Source: CAZYQW01 sp964649825
Lineage (GTDB): Bacteria; Planctomycetota; B15-G4; JADJEK01
Length of the DNA stretch: 54,491 nt
NCBI GenBank assembly: GCA_964649825.1
Contig: CAZYQW010000132.1
Span: 1 to 54,491, forward strand
Reading direction: 5' to 3'
The first letter of the stretch is position 1. Each line of letters begins with the position of its first letter. This document shows positions 25,524 through 34,280 of this stretch, one piece after another. The notes beneath the pieces were generated by a model. It was not told the DNA's origin. It saw nothing but the letters and a program-made list of their open reading frames with translations, and ran no database searches. Position numbers and translations under genes: made by a program.

Positions 25524-25849
25524 TGATGCGCTGGATCGACGTCGCGGGAGTGCCGGGAGCCGAAGGGGGAGCCGGAACACGGCGGTCCGGGCCGGACCAT
25601 CGACGGTCAGGCGGATGATCTCGCCGAGGCGAGGGACGCCGACGACCGTTTGCGTGAACACCGGGACTGGCACGGTATGAGCGATGACACGATCCGCGAC
25701 TTCCTGATCCGCCTCGCGGAGGACGAGGCACGCGGCGGCGCGGCGATCGCGCTCGCCGGCCTCCCCGGGAGCCTGGCGGTCGCGGGGAGGACGAGGGAGG
25801 CGTGGGTCATCGGTCGCGATCGTCGCGACGAACACGCCCGCCCGCGGCG
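25523..25849 (+). pseudogene. Unidentified coding fragment
   Basis: A plus frame with strong third-position GC reads DDLAEARDADDRLREHRD, then WHGMSDDTIRDFLIRLAED and ARGGAAIALAGLPGSLAVAG. It is not in frame with the ATG at 25523, and it runs into the 3' end of vapC without a stop of its own. No family recognised. Confidence 0.3.
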
Positions 25850-26287
25850 CTACTCCACGCTCGCGAACGGATCTCGCCAGCGAAGCCCCGGAAATCGAGC
25901 GAAGTCGCGATCGAGAGTGATCCAATCGCAGCCGTGCTCGATCGCCATCGCCGCGTGGAAGGCATCCGGGATCAGGTTCCCCTTGGCGTTCGCTCCGCGG
26001 CAGAGCGCCGTGAAGATCTCCCAGTGACGCGGGCCAGGAGCGACGACCACACAGTTCGGTGGCGCCAAGACGTCCGCGGCAAAGCTCAGGGCCTCGTCCA
26101 ATCGAGACGGCGGATCGAAGATCCGGGGATGGGTCACGACACGGAGGAATCCGCTCAGCACCAAGCCGCTGACGGCGTAAGCCTCTTCGGATCCGAGCAC
26201 GGCCTCGAGCCATTCCCGAATCTCTCGGTGCCGTTTCGAGTCCGAGCGGTGGGCGTGGACAAGGATGTTGACGTCACACAGGATCAC
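25850..26287 (-). CDS. vapC: VapC-type PIN-domain toxin
   Basis: The 145-residue PIN ribonuclease belongs to the VapC toxins, which cleave RNA (often initiator tRNA or 23S rRNA) until bound by the antitoxin. Conserved acidic residues appear in order: Asp in MILCDVNILVHAHR, Glu/Asp in the middle helix region (PPSRLDEALSF), Asp in NLIPDAFHAAMAIEHG, and Asp in CDWITLDRDFARFPG. The length is normal. Its ATG overlaps the antitoxin stop by four bases (ATGA), so the two are translated from one mRNA. The stop at 25850 abuts truncated plus-strand sequence. The module is intact although genes on both sides are broken. Confidence 0.9.
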   Translation of the reverse strand: MILCDVNILVHAHRSDSKRHREIREWLEAVLGSEEAYAVSGLVLSGFLRVVTHPRIFDPPSRLDEALSFAADVLAPPNCVVVAPGPRHWEIFTALCRGANAKGNLIPDAFHAAMAIEHGCDWITLDRDFARFPGLRWRDPFASVE

Positions 26288-26526
26288 GCGTCGCGATCCA
26301 TCAGATCCAAGAGGCTTGCCGAGTCATCGATGTCGACCCCCGGCCGGGGCCCGTTGCCTCCGACCGTGGTCAGGCGGACCTTCTTGGGTCGTGACGGCGA
26401 GGAACGGCGCGACAGCGACTCTCGCAGCGCGGCCTCGATGACCTGACTCAGCGTCTTCTTGGTGCGGGCCGCGAGCTCACGAGCTTTCTCGAGCAGTCGG
26501 TCATCGATGGTGATGGTCGTGCGCAT
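26284..26526 (-). CDS. vapB: VapB-type ribbon-helix-helix antitoxin
   Basis: The 80-residue protein opens with a ribbon-helix-helix DNA-binding domain: MRTTITIDDRLLEKARELAA is the beta strand and first helix, and TKKTLSQVIEAALRESLSRR the second helix. A flexible C-terminus follows (PGVDIDDSASLLDLMDRD) of the kind that blocks the PIN toxin. It precedes and overlaps vapC, the usual antitoxin-first order. The start was taken at 26526 because an upstream ATG at 26530 is out of frame. A sigma-70-type promoter ends within a few bases of this codon, so the mRNA is probably leaderless. Autorepression through the overlapping palindrome is expected. Confidence 0.88.
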   Translation of the reverse strand: MRTTITIDDRLLEKARELAARTKKTLSQVIEAALRESLSRRSSPSRPKKVRLTTVGGNGPRPGVDIDDSASLLDLMDRDA

Positions 26527-26562
26527 GCATCGCTATGTAGCTTTGATGCATCTTGATGTCAA
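26525..26562 (-). promoter_or_regulatory. vapBC promoter with overlapping operator
   Basis: On the minus strand a consensus -35 TTGACA (26562-26557) and a -10 TACATA (26539-26534) are separated by exactly 17 bases. A perfect inverted repeat, ATGCATC (26525-26531) and GATGCAT (26545-26551), brackets the -10 element. Seven bases past the -10 lies the vapB ATG, leaving no room for a ribosome-binding site. Confidence 0.8.
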
Positions 26563-26589
26563 TGGAGCGCACATCGATGTGATTCTGAG

Positions 26590-26734
26590 CCGGTGCTTCG
26601 GTGATTCACCCGGCGAGCTCGTTATGCACCTCGTGGAAGAGGACGAGCTGAGCGCGACGGACCTGGCCAAGTTCGAGGCGCTGGTCGCGGCGAAGAAGAA
26701 GGCCCGCGCGAAGAGCGAAGGGAGGGCGCGATGA
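26590..26734 (+). pseudogene. BlaI/MecI-family repressor C-terminal fragment
   Basis: The plus frame reads CFGDSPGELVMHLVEEDEL, then SATDLAKFEALVAAKKKAR. It matches the C-terminal dimerisation helices of BlaI-type repressors (F-x-G-S-x-x-x-L-V-x-x-L-V-E…L…L). The winged-helix N-terminus is missing: the sequence before about 26590 is the vapB promoter region. The stop overlaps the next gene start (ATGA), the usual blaI-blaR1 coupling. Confidence 0.7.
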
Positions 26735-27400
26735 CGACGCTCTTCTCGTTCGAGACGCTCGGGCCGTTCCTGTGGCGTTCGACCGTGCTAACCGGGTTCG
26801 CCTACGCGCTGAACGCCACGCTGTTGCGCCGCTGTCCGGCCCATCGCTACCTGACGCTGCTCACGGTCCTGCTGTTCACGCCGGTGATCTGGTCGACGGC
26901 CACGCTCAAGCTCGCGCTCCCGGCGCTCGCGCCGCACGTCACCTCGAGCACTTCGTCCGAAGTGACGCCCGTCGCTTCTTCGCCGAGCGGCGACGACGTA
27001 CGCGCGCATCCTCTCGGTCGATCTCCCCCGCGTGAGCGGGCGGTGGAACGCGCCGGGGAGCTGGATTGCGGACCGCGTCGTGGGGGCGCGGAAACCTGAC
27101 GACGGATTCCTGCTCACCACGCCGCGCGCGCTGCTCGGACTGTGGGCGCTCGGGATCTTGGTCGCGGTCGCGGGCATCGTCCGGCAGCGCCGCGCGCTCG
27201 GGGGTCTCTTCGGTCGTGCGCGGCCGGTCACCGACGATCGGCTCCTCCGGCGCTTCGCCGACCTCGCGCGTCGACTCGGTGCGCCGGCCGAGATCGCGTT
27301 GCTCGAGGTCGACGGTCTCTCCGGACCGGCCGCGGCGGGGGTGCGGCGGCGAGTCGTGTTGATTCCGTCCGAACTCTCGCGACGATCCGCGGCCGAGTTC
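26731..27400 (+). pseudogene. BlaR1/M56-type membrane peptidase, frameshifted and truncated
   Basis: The first frame gives FLWRSTVLTGFAYALNATLL and RYLTLLTVLLFTPVIWSTAT, two transmembrane helices of an M56 sensor. Near 27000 the frame shifts and continues with LPRVSGRWNAPGSWIADRV, a further helix LLGLWALGILVAVAGIV, and DDRLLRRFADLARRLGAPAE to RRRVVLIPSELSRRSAAEF. In M56 proteins the zinc-binding HEXXH helix should follow within about 10 residues, but the sequence instead changes into an unrelated fragment at about 27400. The signalling peptidase is therefore inactive as read. Confidence 0.7.
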
Positions 27401-27402
27401 GT

Positions 27403-28005
27403 TACTACGTCTCCTGGACTCACTCGGATCCGACGCGGCCGAACCACACCAGCATGCGGAGCTTCAGCAACCACCCGAACCAAGACCTGGTTCGGCGACT
27501 CCACGCGCTTCCCGTCGCTCGTGTCGACGACGTCGACCCCACCCGACTTCACCCGTCGGGAGCCTGGTCCATCGATCGCGCCAACGTGTTCGTCCCGTTC
27601 AAGCGGTTGTACGGACGAGGTCTCCAGCTCTCCATCGGCACGCTCGGCGATTCGAGCGAGAAGCGCTTCCTCGAGCGCGGCAAGGAGTTCGTGTTCGACG
27701 AGAGCACCCAGCGTGTCGCCCTGCTCGGCGACGAGACCGTCGACCACTCGAAGTCCTACCTCACGGCCTGGGGCGTTTCGATGGACGAGGACGGTTCCAC
27801 GTTCCAGTTCCCGGGTCCGATCGATCCCGCCGCCGTCAAGGTGCTGATCAACGACACCCTCATCGGCGCGGGAACGGGGTACGTGATCGACCACGCGACG
27901 AACACGGTGACGATCACCGCGGCCGGGTTCGAGGCGGGTCGCGACCCGAACGATCCCGCGGCGATGCCTGCCTTCAAGCTCATCGTGGGCGAGTGGAGCT
28001 GCTGA
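27403..28005 (+). pseudogene. C-terminal portion of an unidentified protein
   Basis: About 200 codons with good coding bias and an intact stop. The text includes SNHPNQDLVRRLHALPVARV, AWSIDRANVFVPFKRLYGRG, SIGTLGDSSEKRFLERGKEF and IDHATNTVTITAAGFEAGRD, ending VGEWSC. The second half looks like an extracellular beta-rich domain. No start or signal peptide is available because the 5' side abuts the BlaR1 remnant. No family recognised. Confidence 0.4.
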
Positions 28006-28067
28006 ACACGTACTCTTCGCCATCGCGCGGGGGTTGAAGCGGCGGGCCCGAGGGTGATGAAGAGGCT

Positions 28068-28565
28068 ATGATGACGCGTCGCTCGTTTCGGATCGATCCG
28101 AGCCCCGCCGCGGCGGAGCTCGACGACTTTCTCGCCGCGGCCGCGACGGGCTCGACCGGCCCGGCGGGCGCGTACGAGCGCGCGATCGATCGACTGCTTG
28201 CGTCGCCGCGGTATGGGGAGCATCGCGCGCGCTCCTGGCTCGACGCCGCGCGCTACGCCGACACCCACGGGCTGTACCTCGACAACCGGCGGGTCATGTG
28301 GAAGTACCGCGAATGGGTGATCGACGCGTACAACCAGAACCTGCCGTTCGACACGTTCGCGGTCGAGCAGATCGCCGGCGGCCTGCTGCCCGAGCCGACG
28401 CTCGAGCAGCGCGTCGCGTCCGGCTTCAACCGGTGCAACGTCACCACCAGCGAGGGCGGCGCCATCGGTGAGGAGTACCTCGTCAAGTACGCGATCGATC
28501 AGGTCGAGACGGTCTCGACCGTCTTCCTGGGGCTGACGCTCGGCTGCGCGACCTGTCACGACCCG
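28068..28565 (+). pseudogene. DUF1549 (planctomycete cytochrome-associated) fragment
   Basis: The reading AYERAIDRLLASPRYGEHRA, RSWLDAARYADTHGLYLDN, QNLPFDTFAVEQIAGGLLPE, and SGFNRCNVTTSEGG followed by CATCHD is diagnostic of DUF1549 proteins, including the CxxCH haem-like motif. These large proteins (PSD1/DUF1549/DUF1553) normally exceed 700 residues and pair with DUF1501 proteins. Only the central part remains, cut at about 28565. Confidence 0.8.
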
Positions 28566-28746
28566 GGGCTCTCGGGTTGCCACGCCGATCGTGTACGCGA
28601 ACGCGTTCCTCGCCATCAAGCACGGCGGGATCGTGACGGTTTTCGATCTCTCCACCGGAGCTCGCGTGCGAGCGTGGCCGGTCGCGCCGCACGATTGCGA
28701 GCGGTTTTCGGATACGGTGGGGCGACGTCTCGAAGGGAACCAACCG
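28566..28746 (+). pseudogene. PQQ-like beta-propeller fragment
   Basis: The frame ATPIVYANAFLAIKHGG, then IVTVFDLSTGARVRAW matches a single PQQ-type propeller repeat (P-I-V-x-x-x…L…G-x-V-x-V-x-D-x-x-T-G). It lies between the DUF1549 remnant and the DUF255 gene and runs in frame into the latter without a stop, which explains the longer open frame there. Confidence 0.5.
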
Positions 28747-30942
28747 ATGCCGACCGGACCGATCGCGCGGCGGCTCGTCGCGGCCGCGTTCTCCGTGCTC
28801 TGGATCATGCTGCCGTCATGCGGGCGCCACACGCCGGTCGCGGCCGGCGACCCCGCGGTCGTCTCGGATCGTGCCGCCGGCGCGTCGAGCGGCCCGGACC
28901 GCGAGCGAACGCCGAACCGGCTCGTCCACGAGAAGTCCGTCTATCTGGCGCAGCACGCGTACAACCCGGTCGACTGGTTCCCGTGGGGCGAGGAGGCGTT
29001 CGAGGTCGCGAAGGCACAGGGACGCCCGATCTTCCTCTCGATCGGCTACTCGACGTGCCACTGGTGCCACGTCATGGAGCGGGAGTCGTTCGAGAACGAG
29101 GAGATCGCGGCGTACCTGAACGAGAACTTCGTCGCGATCAAGGTCGACCGCGAGGAGCGCCCGGACGTCGACGGGATCTACATGACGTACGTCACCGCGC
29201 AGACCGGCCACGGCGGCTGGCCGCTCAGCGTGTTCCTGACCCTCGATCGGCGCCCGTTCTTCGGCGGCACCTACTACCCGCCCCGGCCGCATCGCGGAAT
29301 GCCGGGCTTCCTCGACGTCTTGAAGGGCGTGCGCCGCGCGTGGGACGAACGCCGGGACGAGATCGAGCGGTCCACCGCCGGCATCCAACGCTTTCTCGAG
29401 GCAAGCAGCCGCGCGCCGGGGCGGCCGGGAGAGCTCTCGCCGCTCGTGCTCGACCGCGCGTACGAGGCGTTCGCGGCCCGCTTCGACGAGCGGAACGGCG
29501 GCACCACGGGCGCGCCCAAGTTCCCGGCGCCTCTGCTCATGAACCTGCTCCTCCGGTACGAGCATCGGACCGGCGACGCGCGGGCGCTGGCGATGATGAC
29601 GACGACGCTCGACGCGATGGCCCGCGGCGGGATGCGTGACCATCTCGGCGGCGGGTTCGCACGCTACTCGACCGACGCGAGCTGGCTCGTTCCGCACTTC
29701 GAGAAGATGCTGTACGACAACGCGCAGCTCGCGCGTGCCTACGCCGAGGCGTGGCAGCGCACGAAGGAGCCGCGGTACGAGTCGGTCGCGCGCGAGGTCC
29801 TCGACTACTTGCTGCGCGACATGCGGCTCGAGCACGGAGCGTTCGCGACGGCCGAGGACGCGGACAGCGACGGCGAGGAGGGGTTGTTCTACACCTGGAC
29901 GCCGGTCGAGGTGAGGGAGGTGCTCGGCGACGAGCTCGGCGCGGAAGCGATCGAGGCGTTCGGCGTGACCGAGGATGGACACGTCGAAGGGCGCTCGGTT
30001 CTCCACGCGAGCTCGTTCGACCGCGTCGACGCGGAGCGGCTCGCCGAGGCGAAAGCGGGACTCCTCGCGGCGCGCTCGGGGCGCGTGCGACCACGCCGCG
30101 ACGACAAGGTGCTCGCCGATTGGAACGGCCTCGCGGTCTCGGCCTTCGCGTTCTGCGGTCGCGCCTTCGACGAGCCGCGCTACGTCGTCGCGGCTCGAGA
30201 CGCGGCGCGGTTCGTGCTGGCCGAGCTCCGCACCGGCGATGGCGCGTTGCGGCGGCGGTTTCGCGACGGCGAGGCGGCGATCACCGGCCACCTCTCGGAC
30301 TACGCGTTCCTCGCGCAGGGTCTCATCGACCTGTACGAAGCGGACTTCGATCGGGCGTGGCTCGATGCGGCGGGCGACCTGACGCGCGTCATGAACGAGC
30401 GGTTCCTCGATGAGGAGACCGGGACGTTCTTCGACGTCGAGCCGGCGCCCGACTTGATCGTCCGCCCGCGCGTCGCCGCCGACGGCGCGGTACCGTCGGG
30501 GACCGCCGTCGCGGTCAAGAACCTGCTCCGGCTGAGCGTGCTCCTAGCGGACGAGAAGATGCGGGAACGCGCCGAGGGGTGTCTGCGCGCGTGGGCACCG
30601 GCGATGGAGCAGTCGCCGCTCGGATACGCCGAGCTCGTGAACGCGCTCGACCTGGCGCTCGCGCCGCCGCGAGAGATCGTCTTCGCCGGCGAGCGTGGGG
30701 CCGCGGACGTCCAGGCGCTCGTCCGCACGTTCTATCGCCGGTTCACGCCGAACCGAGCCGTGGCGTTCGCGGAGGCCGACGCGTTCGCGGAGACCGTCGC
30801 GGGCGGCAACAGCGCGCTCGAGCTGCTCGCGGGCAAGCGGCCGATCGACGGAAAGGCCGCCGCCTACGTCTGCGAGCGGTACGCGTGCAAGGTCCCCGTG
30901 ACCGATCCGGCCGCGCTCGACGCGTTGCTCGACGGGCGGTGA
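28747..30942 (+). CDS. DUF255 thioredoxin-domain lipoprotein (YyaL/SPATA20 family)
   Basis: The 731-residue protein starts with a lipoprotein signal (MPTGPIARRLVAAAFSVLWI, then MLPSCG with Cys at about residue 23). The N-terminal thioredoxin-like domain has the hallmark SIGYSTCHWCHVMERESFEN and DREERPDVDGIYMTY. The long C-terminal part is the alpha/alpha toroid of this family (DHLGGGFARYSTDASWLVPH, FEKMLYDNAQLARAYAEAW, RRDDKVLADWNGLAVSAFAF, SDYAFLAQGLIDLYE). Family members are usually 600-750 residues, so the gene is complete. Start 28747, with AAGGGA upstream, excludes the in-frame PQQ remnant. Physiological role unresolved. A surface-anchored disulphide or carbohydrate-related function is only inferred. 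Confidence 0.92.
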   Translation: MPTGPIARRLVAAAFSVLWIMLPSCGRHTPVAAGDPAVVSDRAAGASSGPDRERTPNRLVHEKSVYLAQHAYNPVDWFPWGEEAFEVAKAQGRPIFLSIGYSTCHWCHVMERESFENEEIAAYLNENFVAIKVDREERPDVDGIYMTYVTAQTGHGGWPLSVFLTLDRRPFFGGTYYPPRPHRGMPGFLDVLKGVRRAWDERRDEIERSTAGIQRFLEASSRAPGRPGELSPLVLDRAYEAFAARFDERNGGTTGAPKFPAPLLMNLLLRYEHRTGDARALAMMTTTLDAMARGGMRDHLGGGFARYSTDASWLVPHFEKMLYDNAQLARAYAEAWQRTKEPRYESVAREVLDYLLRDMRLEHGAFATAEDADSDGEEGLFYTWTPVEVREVLGDELGAEAIEAFGVTEDGHVEGRSVLHASSFDRVDAERLAEAKAGLLAARSGRVRPRRDDKVLADWNGLAVSAFAFCGRAFDEPRYVVAARDAARFVLAELRTGDGALRRRFRDGEAAITGHLSDYAFLAQGLIDLYEADFDRAWLDAAGDLTRVMNERFLDEETGTFFDVEPAPDLIVRPRVAADGAVPSGTAVAVKNLLRLSVLLADEKMRERAEGCLRAWAPAMEQSPLGYAELVNALDLALAPPREIVFAGERGAADVQALVRTFYRRFTPNRAVAFAEADAFAETVAGGNSALELLAGKRPIDGKAAAYVCERYACKVPVTDPAALDALLDGR

Positions 30943-31009
30943 ACGTGGGAGCGGAGAGGAACTTCCCCTGTCGGGTAGACTCGCGCCACCGCCGTCCCGG
31001 AGCTCCGCC

Positions 31010-31966
31010 GTGTTGCATCGCGCGCTGATCGTCTGTCTCCTCGCGGTCGCCCCGGGCTGCGTCACGGCGCCGCACGTCTTTCGCGTCACGCCCGGCCCAT
31101 TCACCGGTCCGCGCGTGCTCGTCGTCGTCGCGCACCCGGACGACGAGATCGCGTTCGCGGGTCTTCTCTACAAGACGGCCACGCACCTGAACGGTGCATG
31201 CGACGTCGTGACGATCACGAACGGCGAGGGCGGATACAAGTACTCCACGCTGGCCGAGCCGATCTACGGGCTCAGACTGACCGACGAGGCGGTGGGGCGC
31301 GCGGCGCTGCCCGAGATCCGGCGCGGTGAGCTGCGCGCGGGATGCCGGATCCTGAACGTGCGACGACTCTACGTGCTCGGCGAGAAGGACCACCGCTACA
31401 CGCAAGACGCCGACGAGATCCTCGGCGATGGAGCCGACGTGTGGGACGTTGCCTCCGTCCTCGATCGGCTGTCCGAGGTCCTCGCCGACGAGGACTATGA
31501 TTTCGTGCTGACGCTCGCGCCGGTGGCCCAGACTCACGGGCACCACAAGGCGGCGTCGATCCTCGCGCTGCGGGCGGTGACGGCGATGCCGCGGGAGGAT
31601 CGTCCCGTCGTCCTGTGCGTGAGGGGCTCGTCGAAGGATCGTCCGATCGAGACACCGTTCGTGCTCCTCGACGGCTACGAGATCACGCGAGTCCGAACCG
31701 ACGTCGCGCCGTTCGTGTTCGACCGCGCGCAGAAGTTCGGGTACCTCGATCGGTTGGACTACTCGATCGTCGCGAACTGGGCGATCGCCGAGCACAAATC
31801 GCAAGGGACGATGCAGACGTCGATGGGTCCAGCCGGGCAGGAGAACTACTACCTCTACGCCATCAATGATGACGGCGGCGGCGCGGTCGCGCGAGCGCGC
31901 GAGCTCTTCGATCGACTCGCCGAGCCGCAGTTCGCGGCTCCGGTGTACGACGCGTCGTCCCCTTGA
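31010..31966 (+). CDS. PIG-L/LmbE-family deacetylase, probable lipoprotein
   Basis: The 318-residue protein has a short leader with a lipobox (LIVCLLAVAPGCVTA). The PIG-L domain begins with VLVVVAHPDDEIAFAG, whose His and Asp bind zinc, and includes APVAQTHGHHKAASILAL with the third His ligand. These enzymes deacetylate N-acetylglucosamine-type sugars on small molecules or lipids. GTG 31010 is used as start since no ATG precedes the leader. It follows the DUF255 gene by 67 bases on the same strand. Three bases after its region of homology, a 125-base repeat begins immediately past the stop codon. Confidence 0.87.
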   Translation: MLHRALIVCLLAVAPGCVTAPHVFRVTPGPFTGPRVLVVVAHPDDEIAFAGLLYKTATHLNGACDVVTITNGEGGYKYSTLAEPIYGLRLTDEAVGRAALPEIRRGELRAGCRILNVRRLYVLGEKDHRYTQDADEILGDGADVWDVASVLDRLSEVLADEDYDFVLTLAPVAQTHGHHKAASILALRAVTAMPREDRPVVLCVRGSSKDRPIETPFVLLDGYEITRVRTDVAPFVFDRAQKFGYLDRLDYSIVANWAIAEHKSQGTMQTSMGPAGQENYYLYAINDDGGGAVARARELFDRLAEPQFAAPVYDASSP

Positions 31967-32091
31967 GCGGCACTGGGTCGGGCGCGGGCTATTCGTCGTC
32001 GATCGCGCCCGCGGCCCGCAGGATCTCGTCCAACTCGGGCCGCGCCCCCACGACGTCGTAGCTCCGGTACCGGACCATGACGGACGCGTCG
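31967..32091 (-). repeat. Partial duplicate of the kinase gene 3' end
   Basis: This 125-base stretch is nearly identical, with about eight mismatches, to 36514-36638 in the same orientation. On the minus strand it encodes VRYRSYDVVGARPELDEIL and then RAAGAIDDE plus the stop codon, the exact C-terminus of the large kinase at 36536-39538. The kinase upstream of it is absent. Confidence 0.85.
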
Positions 32092-32117
32092 TCGACCTCG
32101 CGGACGTCATCCATCGG

Positions 32118-32447
32118 CGCCGGTCCCGCCTCCACATCGGCGACGAGATCGCGAGGCCTCGCGTGTCCGTCGTCACCGAGTCGGCGATCGACGCGTTCCT
32201 CGCGCGGGAGGCGGAGTTCGCGTCAAATGGGGACATCGAACGACTCCGCGACGCGTTCCGCGACCTGATGGGAGATGTCGATGACGTCGTCCGGCTCTCT
32301 CGGCCGGCGATCATGGACCGACGCGCGCTCGTGTTCTTCGAGACGTTGGGCCCGGGGGGGAGCAGCGTGGGCTACGTCGCGTGCGAGCGCGGCGAGTCCG
32401 GGTGGCAAGCGATCGAGCGGTTCGTTCTCGGTTGGGGATGCCGCTGA
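32118..32447 (+). pseudogene. C-terminal fragment of an unidentified protein
   Basis: A well-biased frame reads EIARPRVSVVTESAIDAFLA, FASNGDIERLRDAFRDLMGD, then ALVFFETLGPGGSSVGYVAC and a TGA at 32447. It has no start or signal sequence. It looks like the end of a cytoplasmic alpha/beta protein, but I do not recognise it. Confidence 0.4.
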
Positions 32448-32458
32448 CGCGGGCGCCG

Positions 32459-32990
32459 TCAGCCGAGCGCGGACGCGGCGACCGCGAGGCAGAGCACGCC
32501 GAGCGGAAGCTGCGAACGGACGTGCTCCATCAAGTCGCAGCCCGAGAAGAGCGACGCGAGGATCGTGGTGTCGGAGACGGGCGAGCACGGGTCTCCGAAC
32601 ACCGCGCCGCCGAACACCGCGCCGCCGAGCATCGCGCAGAACGCGACGCGGAGGTAGGTCGGGTCGGGGTCCGTCGCGGCCACGAGCGGGAGGAACGCGG
32701 GCAGCATCACCGCGAGCGTGCCGAGCGAGGTGCCGGTGGCGAACGCGAGCGCGGCAGGCACGACGAGGAGAAGCGTGGGGAGGAGCGCGGACGGGACGAC
32801 GTCACCGATCGCGGCGACCACGAACGCGCAGGTCTCGACGCGGGTCGACACCTCGCCGAGCGTGACGGCCAAGGCGAGCACGACGATGCCCGGGATCATG
32901 CGCCGGCAGCCGTAGCCGAACGCGGCACCGATCCGCGCCGGCCGCATCCCCTTCGCGAGCGCGATCAGGACCAGCGCCGCGAGCGGGGAA
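32459..32990 (-). pseudogene. NhaC-type Na+/H+ antiporter C-terminal fragment
   Basis: Read leftward: AALVLIALAKGMRPARIGAA, IPGIVVLALAVTLGEVSTRV, AGAxF-type block GGAVFGGAVFGDPCSPVSD, then TTILASLFSGCDLMEHVRSQ. The block FGDPCSPVSDTTILAS and CDLMEHVRSQLP is the signature of NhaC-family antiporters. At least half of the usual 11-13 helices are missing upstream of about 32990, where a plus-strand gene leader begins. Confidence 0.75.
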
Positions 32991-33082
32991 CGCGAGCTCG
33001 AGTCCAGATCATCTGAATCCACGCTGAGGAGACTCGAACCATGAGACATGTCCGATCCCGAGTCCGATCCATTTCCATGTTC

Positions 33083-33700
33083 ATGGCCACGCCGTCGCGC
33101 CGTTCCCGCGGCGCGGGCCTCACGTCTTTCGCCGTTCTGTGCCTGGCGACGTGGTTCGCGGCGCATGCCTCGAGCGCCGTCATTCACGTCGACGCCTCGG
33201 CCGCCGGCGCCGGGACCGGCGCGACCTGGGCGGATGCCTATCGTGATCTCCGGCTTGCGCTGCTCGCCGCCACGGCCGGCGACGAGGTGTGGGTCGCGGC
33301 CGGGACCTACCCATCGCCGGGGACGTTGCCCGGGCCGTTCCGGCTCAAGCAGCAGGTCGCGGTTTACGGCGGTTTCGACGGCACGGAAGCGAGCCTTGCC
33401 GAACGCGCGGGCCTCTTCGAACAGACCATCCTGAAAGGCGGAGCCGCTCCGCACGTCGTGACCGCGAGCTTCGTCGACGCGTCGGCGATCCTCGATGGGT
33501 TCGAGCTGGTCGACGGGCACGGCGGCGAGACGCAGTTGGGCAGCAACCTCGTGGTGGGCGGAGCACTGAGGAGCGAGTCGAGCAGCCCGACGATCCGAAA
33601 CTGCTGGTTCCGCGACAACTGCGCCCTGGGAGGGACCGGATTCAGCGGCCACGGTCAATCCGCCCGCGGTGGCGCCGCCTACTTGACGGGTGGGTCCCCG
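33083..33700 (+). pseudogene. Secreted parallel beta-helix protein, N-terminal part only
   Basis: From ATG 33083 a signal peptide (SFAVLCLATWFAAHASSA) leads to VIHVDASAAGAGTGATWADA and YRDLRLALLAATAGDEVWVA. Then come AGTYPSPGT and QVAVYGGFDGTEASLAERAG, the typical opening of choice-of-anchor/right-handed beta-helix proteins. After the first coils (SSSPTIRNCWFRDNCALGGT) the frame loses sense near 33700, where the C-terminal module of another secreted protein begins. An alternative in-frame ATG exists at 33041. The upstream gap holds four GANTC sites. Confidence 0.7.
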
Positions 33701-33969
33701 CGCTGCTCTCCATCGACGGCGCCGCCTCGAACACGATCCTGCTGTTCTGCGCCGGTACGCAGCTCCAGCCGACTCCGATCGCAGGAGGAGTGCTGGCGCC
33801 CATGCCGCCGGCCCTCGTGCTCCCGATCCCCTCCGGACCAGCGGGAGCAGTGCAGTTCTCGATTCCGGGAAAGGCGGGCACGCCCATGACGTTCTACGTC
33901 CAGGTCGTGGCGCCCGCGGGTCCCGTGGTCGAGTTCTCCAACGCGGTCCAAGTGGTCAGGGGCTTCTGA
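33700..33969 (+). pseudogene. C-terminal module of a secreted protein
   Basis: The frame reads LSIDGAASNTILLFCAGTQL, VLAPMPPALVLPIPSGPAGA, and FYVQVVAPAGPVVEFSNAVQ, ending VVRGF and TGA. Its pattern (beta strands, a proline-rich middle, a Q-V-V/Q-A-F strand and a short end) resembles the C-terminal module of the FG-GAP propellers in this window. It is joined to the beta-helix remnant in a different frame. Confidence 0.5.
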
Positions 33970-33971
33970 TC

Positions 33972-34280
33972 GAGGGTCACGTCACCCGTTCGGCGAACGA
34001 GGTCTTGGAGTCGGTGGTCGTACGTCTTCTGGCGACTTCGCATCCCTTCATGATCGCCCATCGTCGGGCGCGCGAGGGTGGTTCACCCGAGGATGGCGGC
34101 GGCATGGGTGACGAGAACTCGACGCCGAGAGTGCAGAATGTCGTGGTTGGGAGCTCGCGGCATGTTCAGGTCAGGCTACCTCTCCGCGCGATGCGCGACG
34201 TCGCGGGCATGAAGCTGATCCAGATCGTGACCCGCGGGCTTCCGGCCACGCTCGACTACGCGGAGCACCTGTTCGACTGA
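33972..34280 (+). other. Unidentified short reading frame
   Basis: A frame ending at 34280 contains LESVVVRLLATSHPFMIAHR and DVAGMKLIQIVTRGLPATLD. Coding bias is weaker than in neighbouring genes and no start is preferred. It may be another fragment. No family recognised. Confidence 0.25.
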
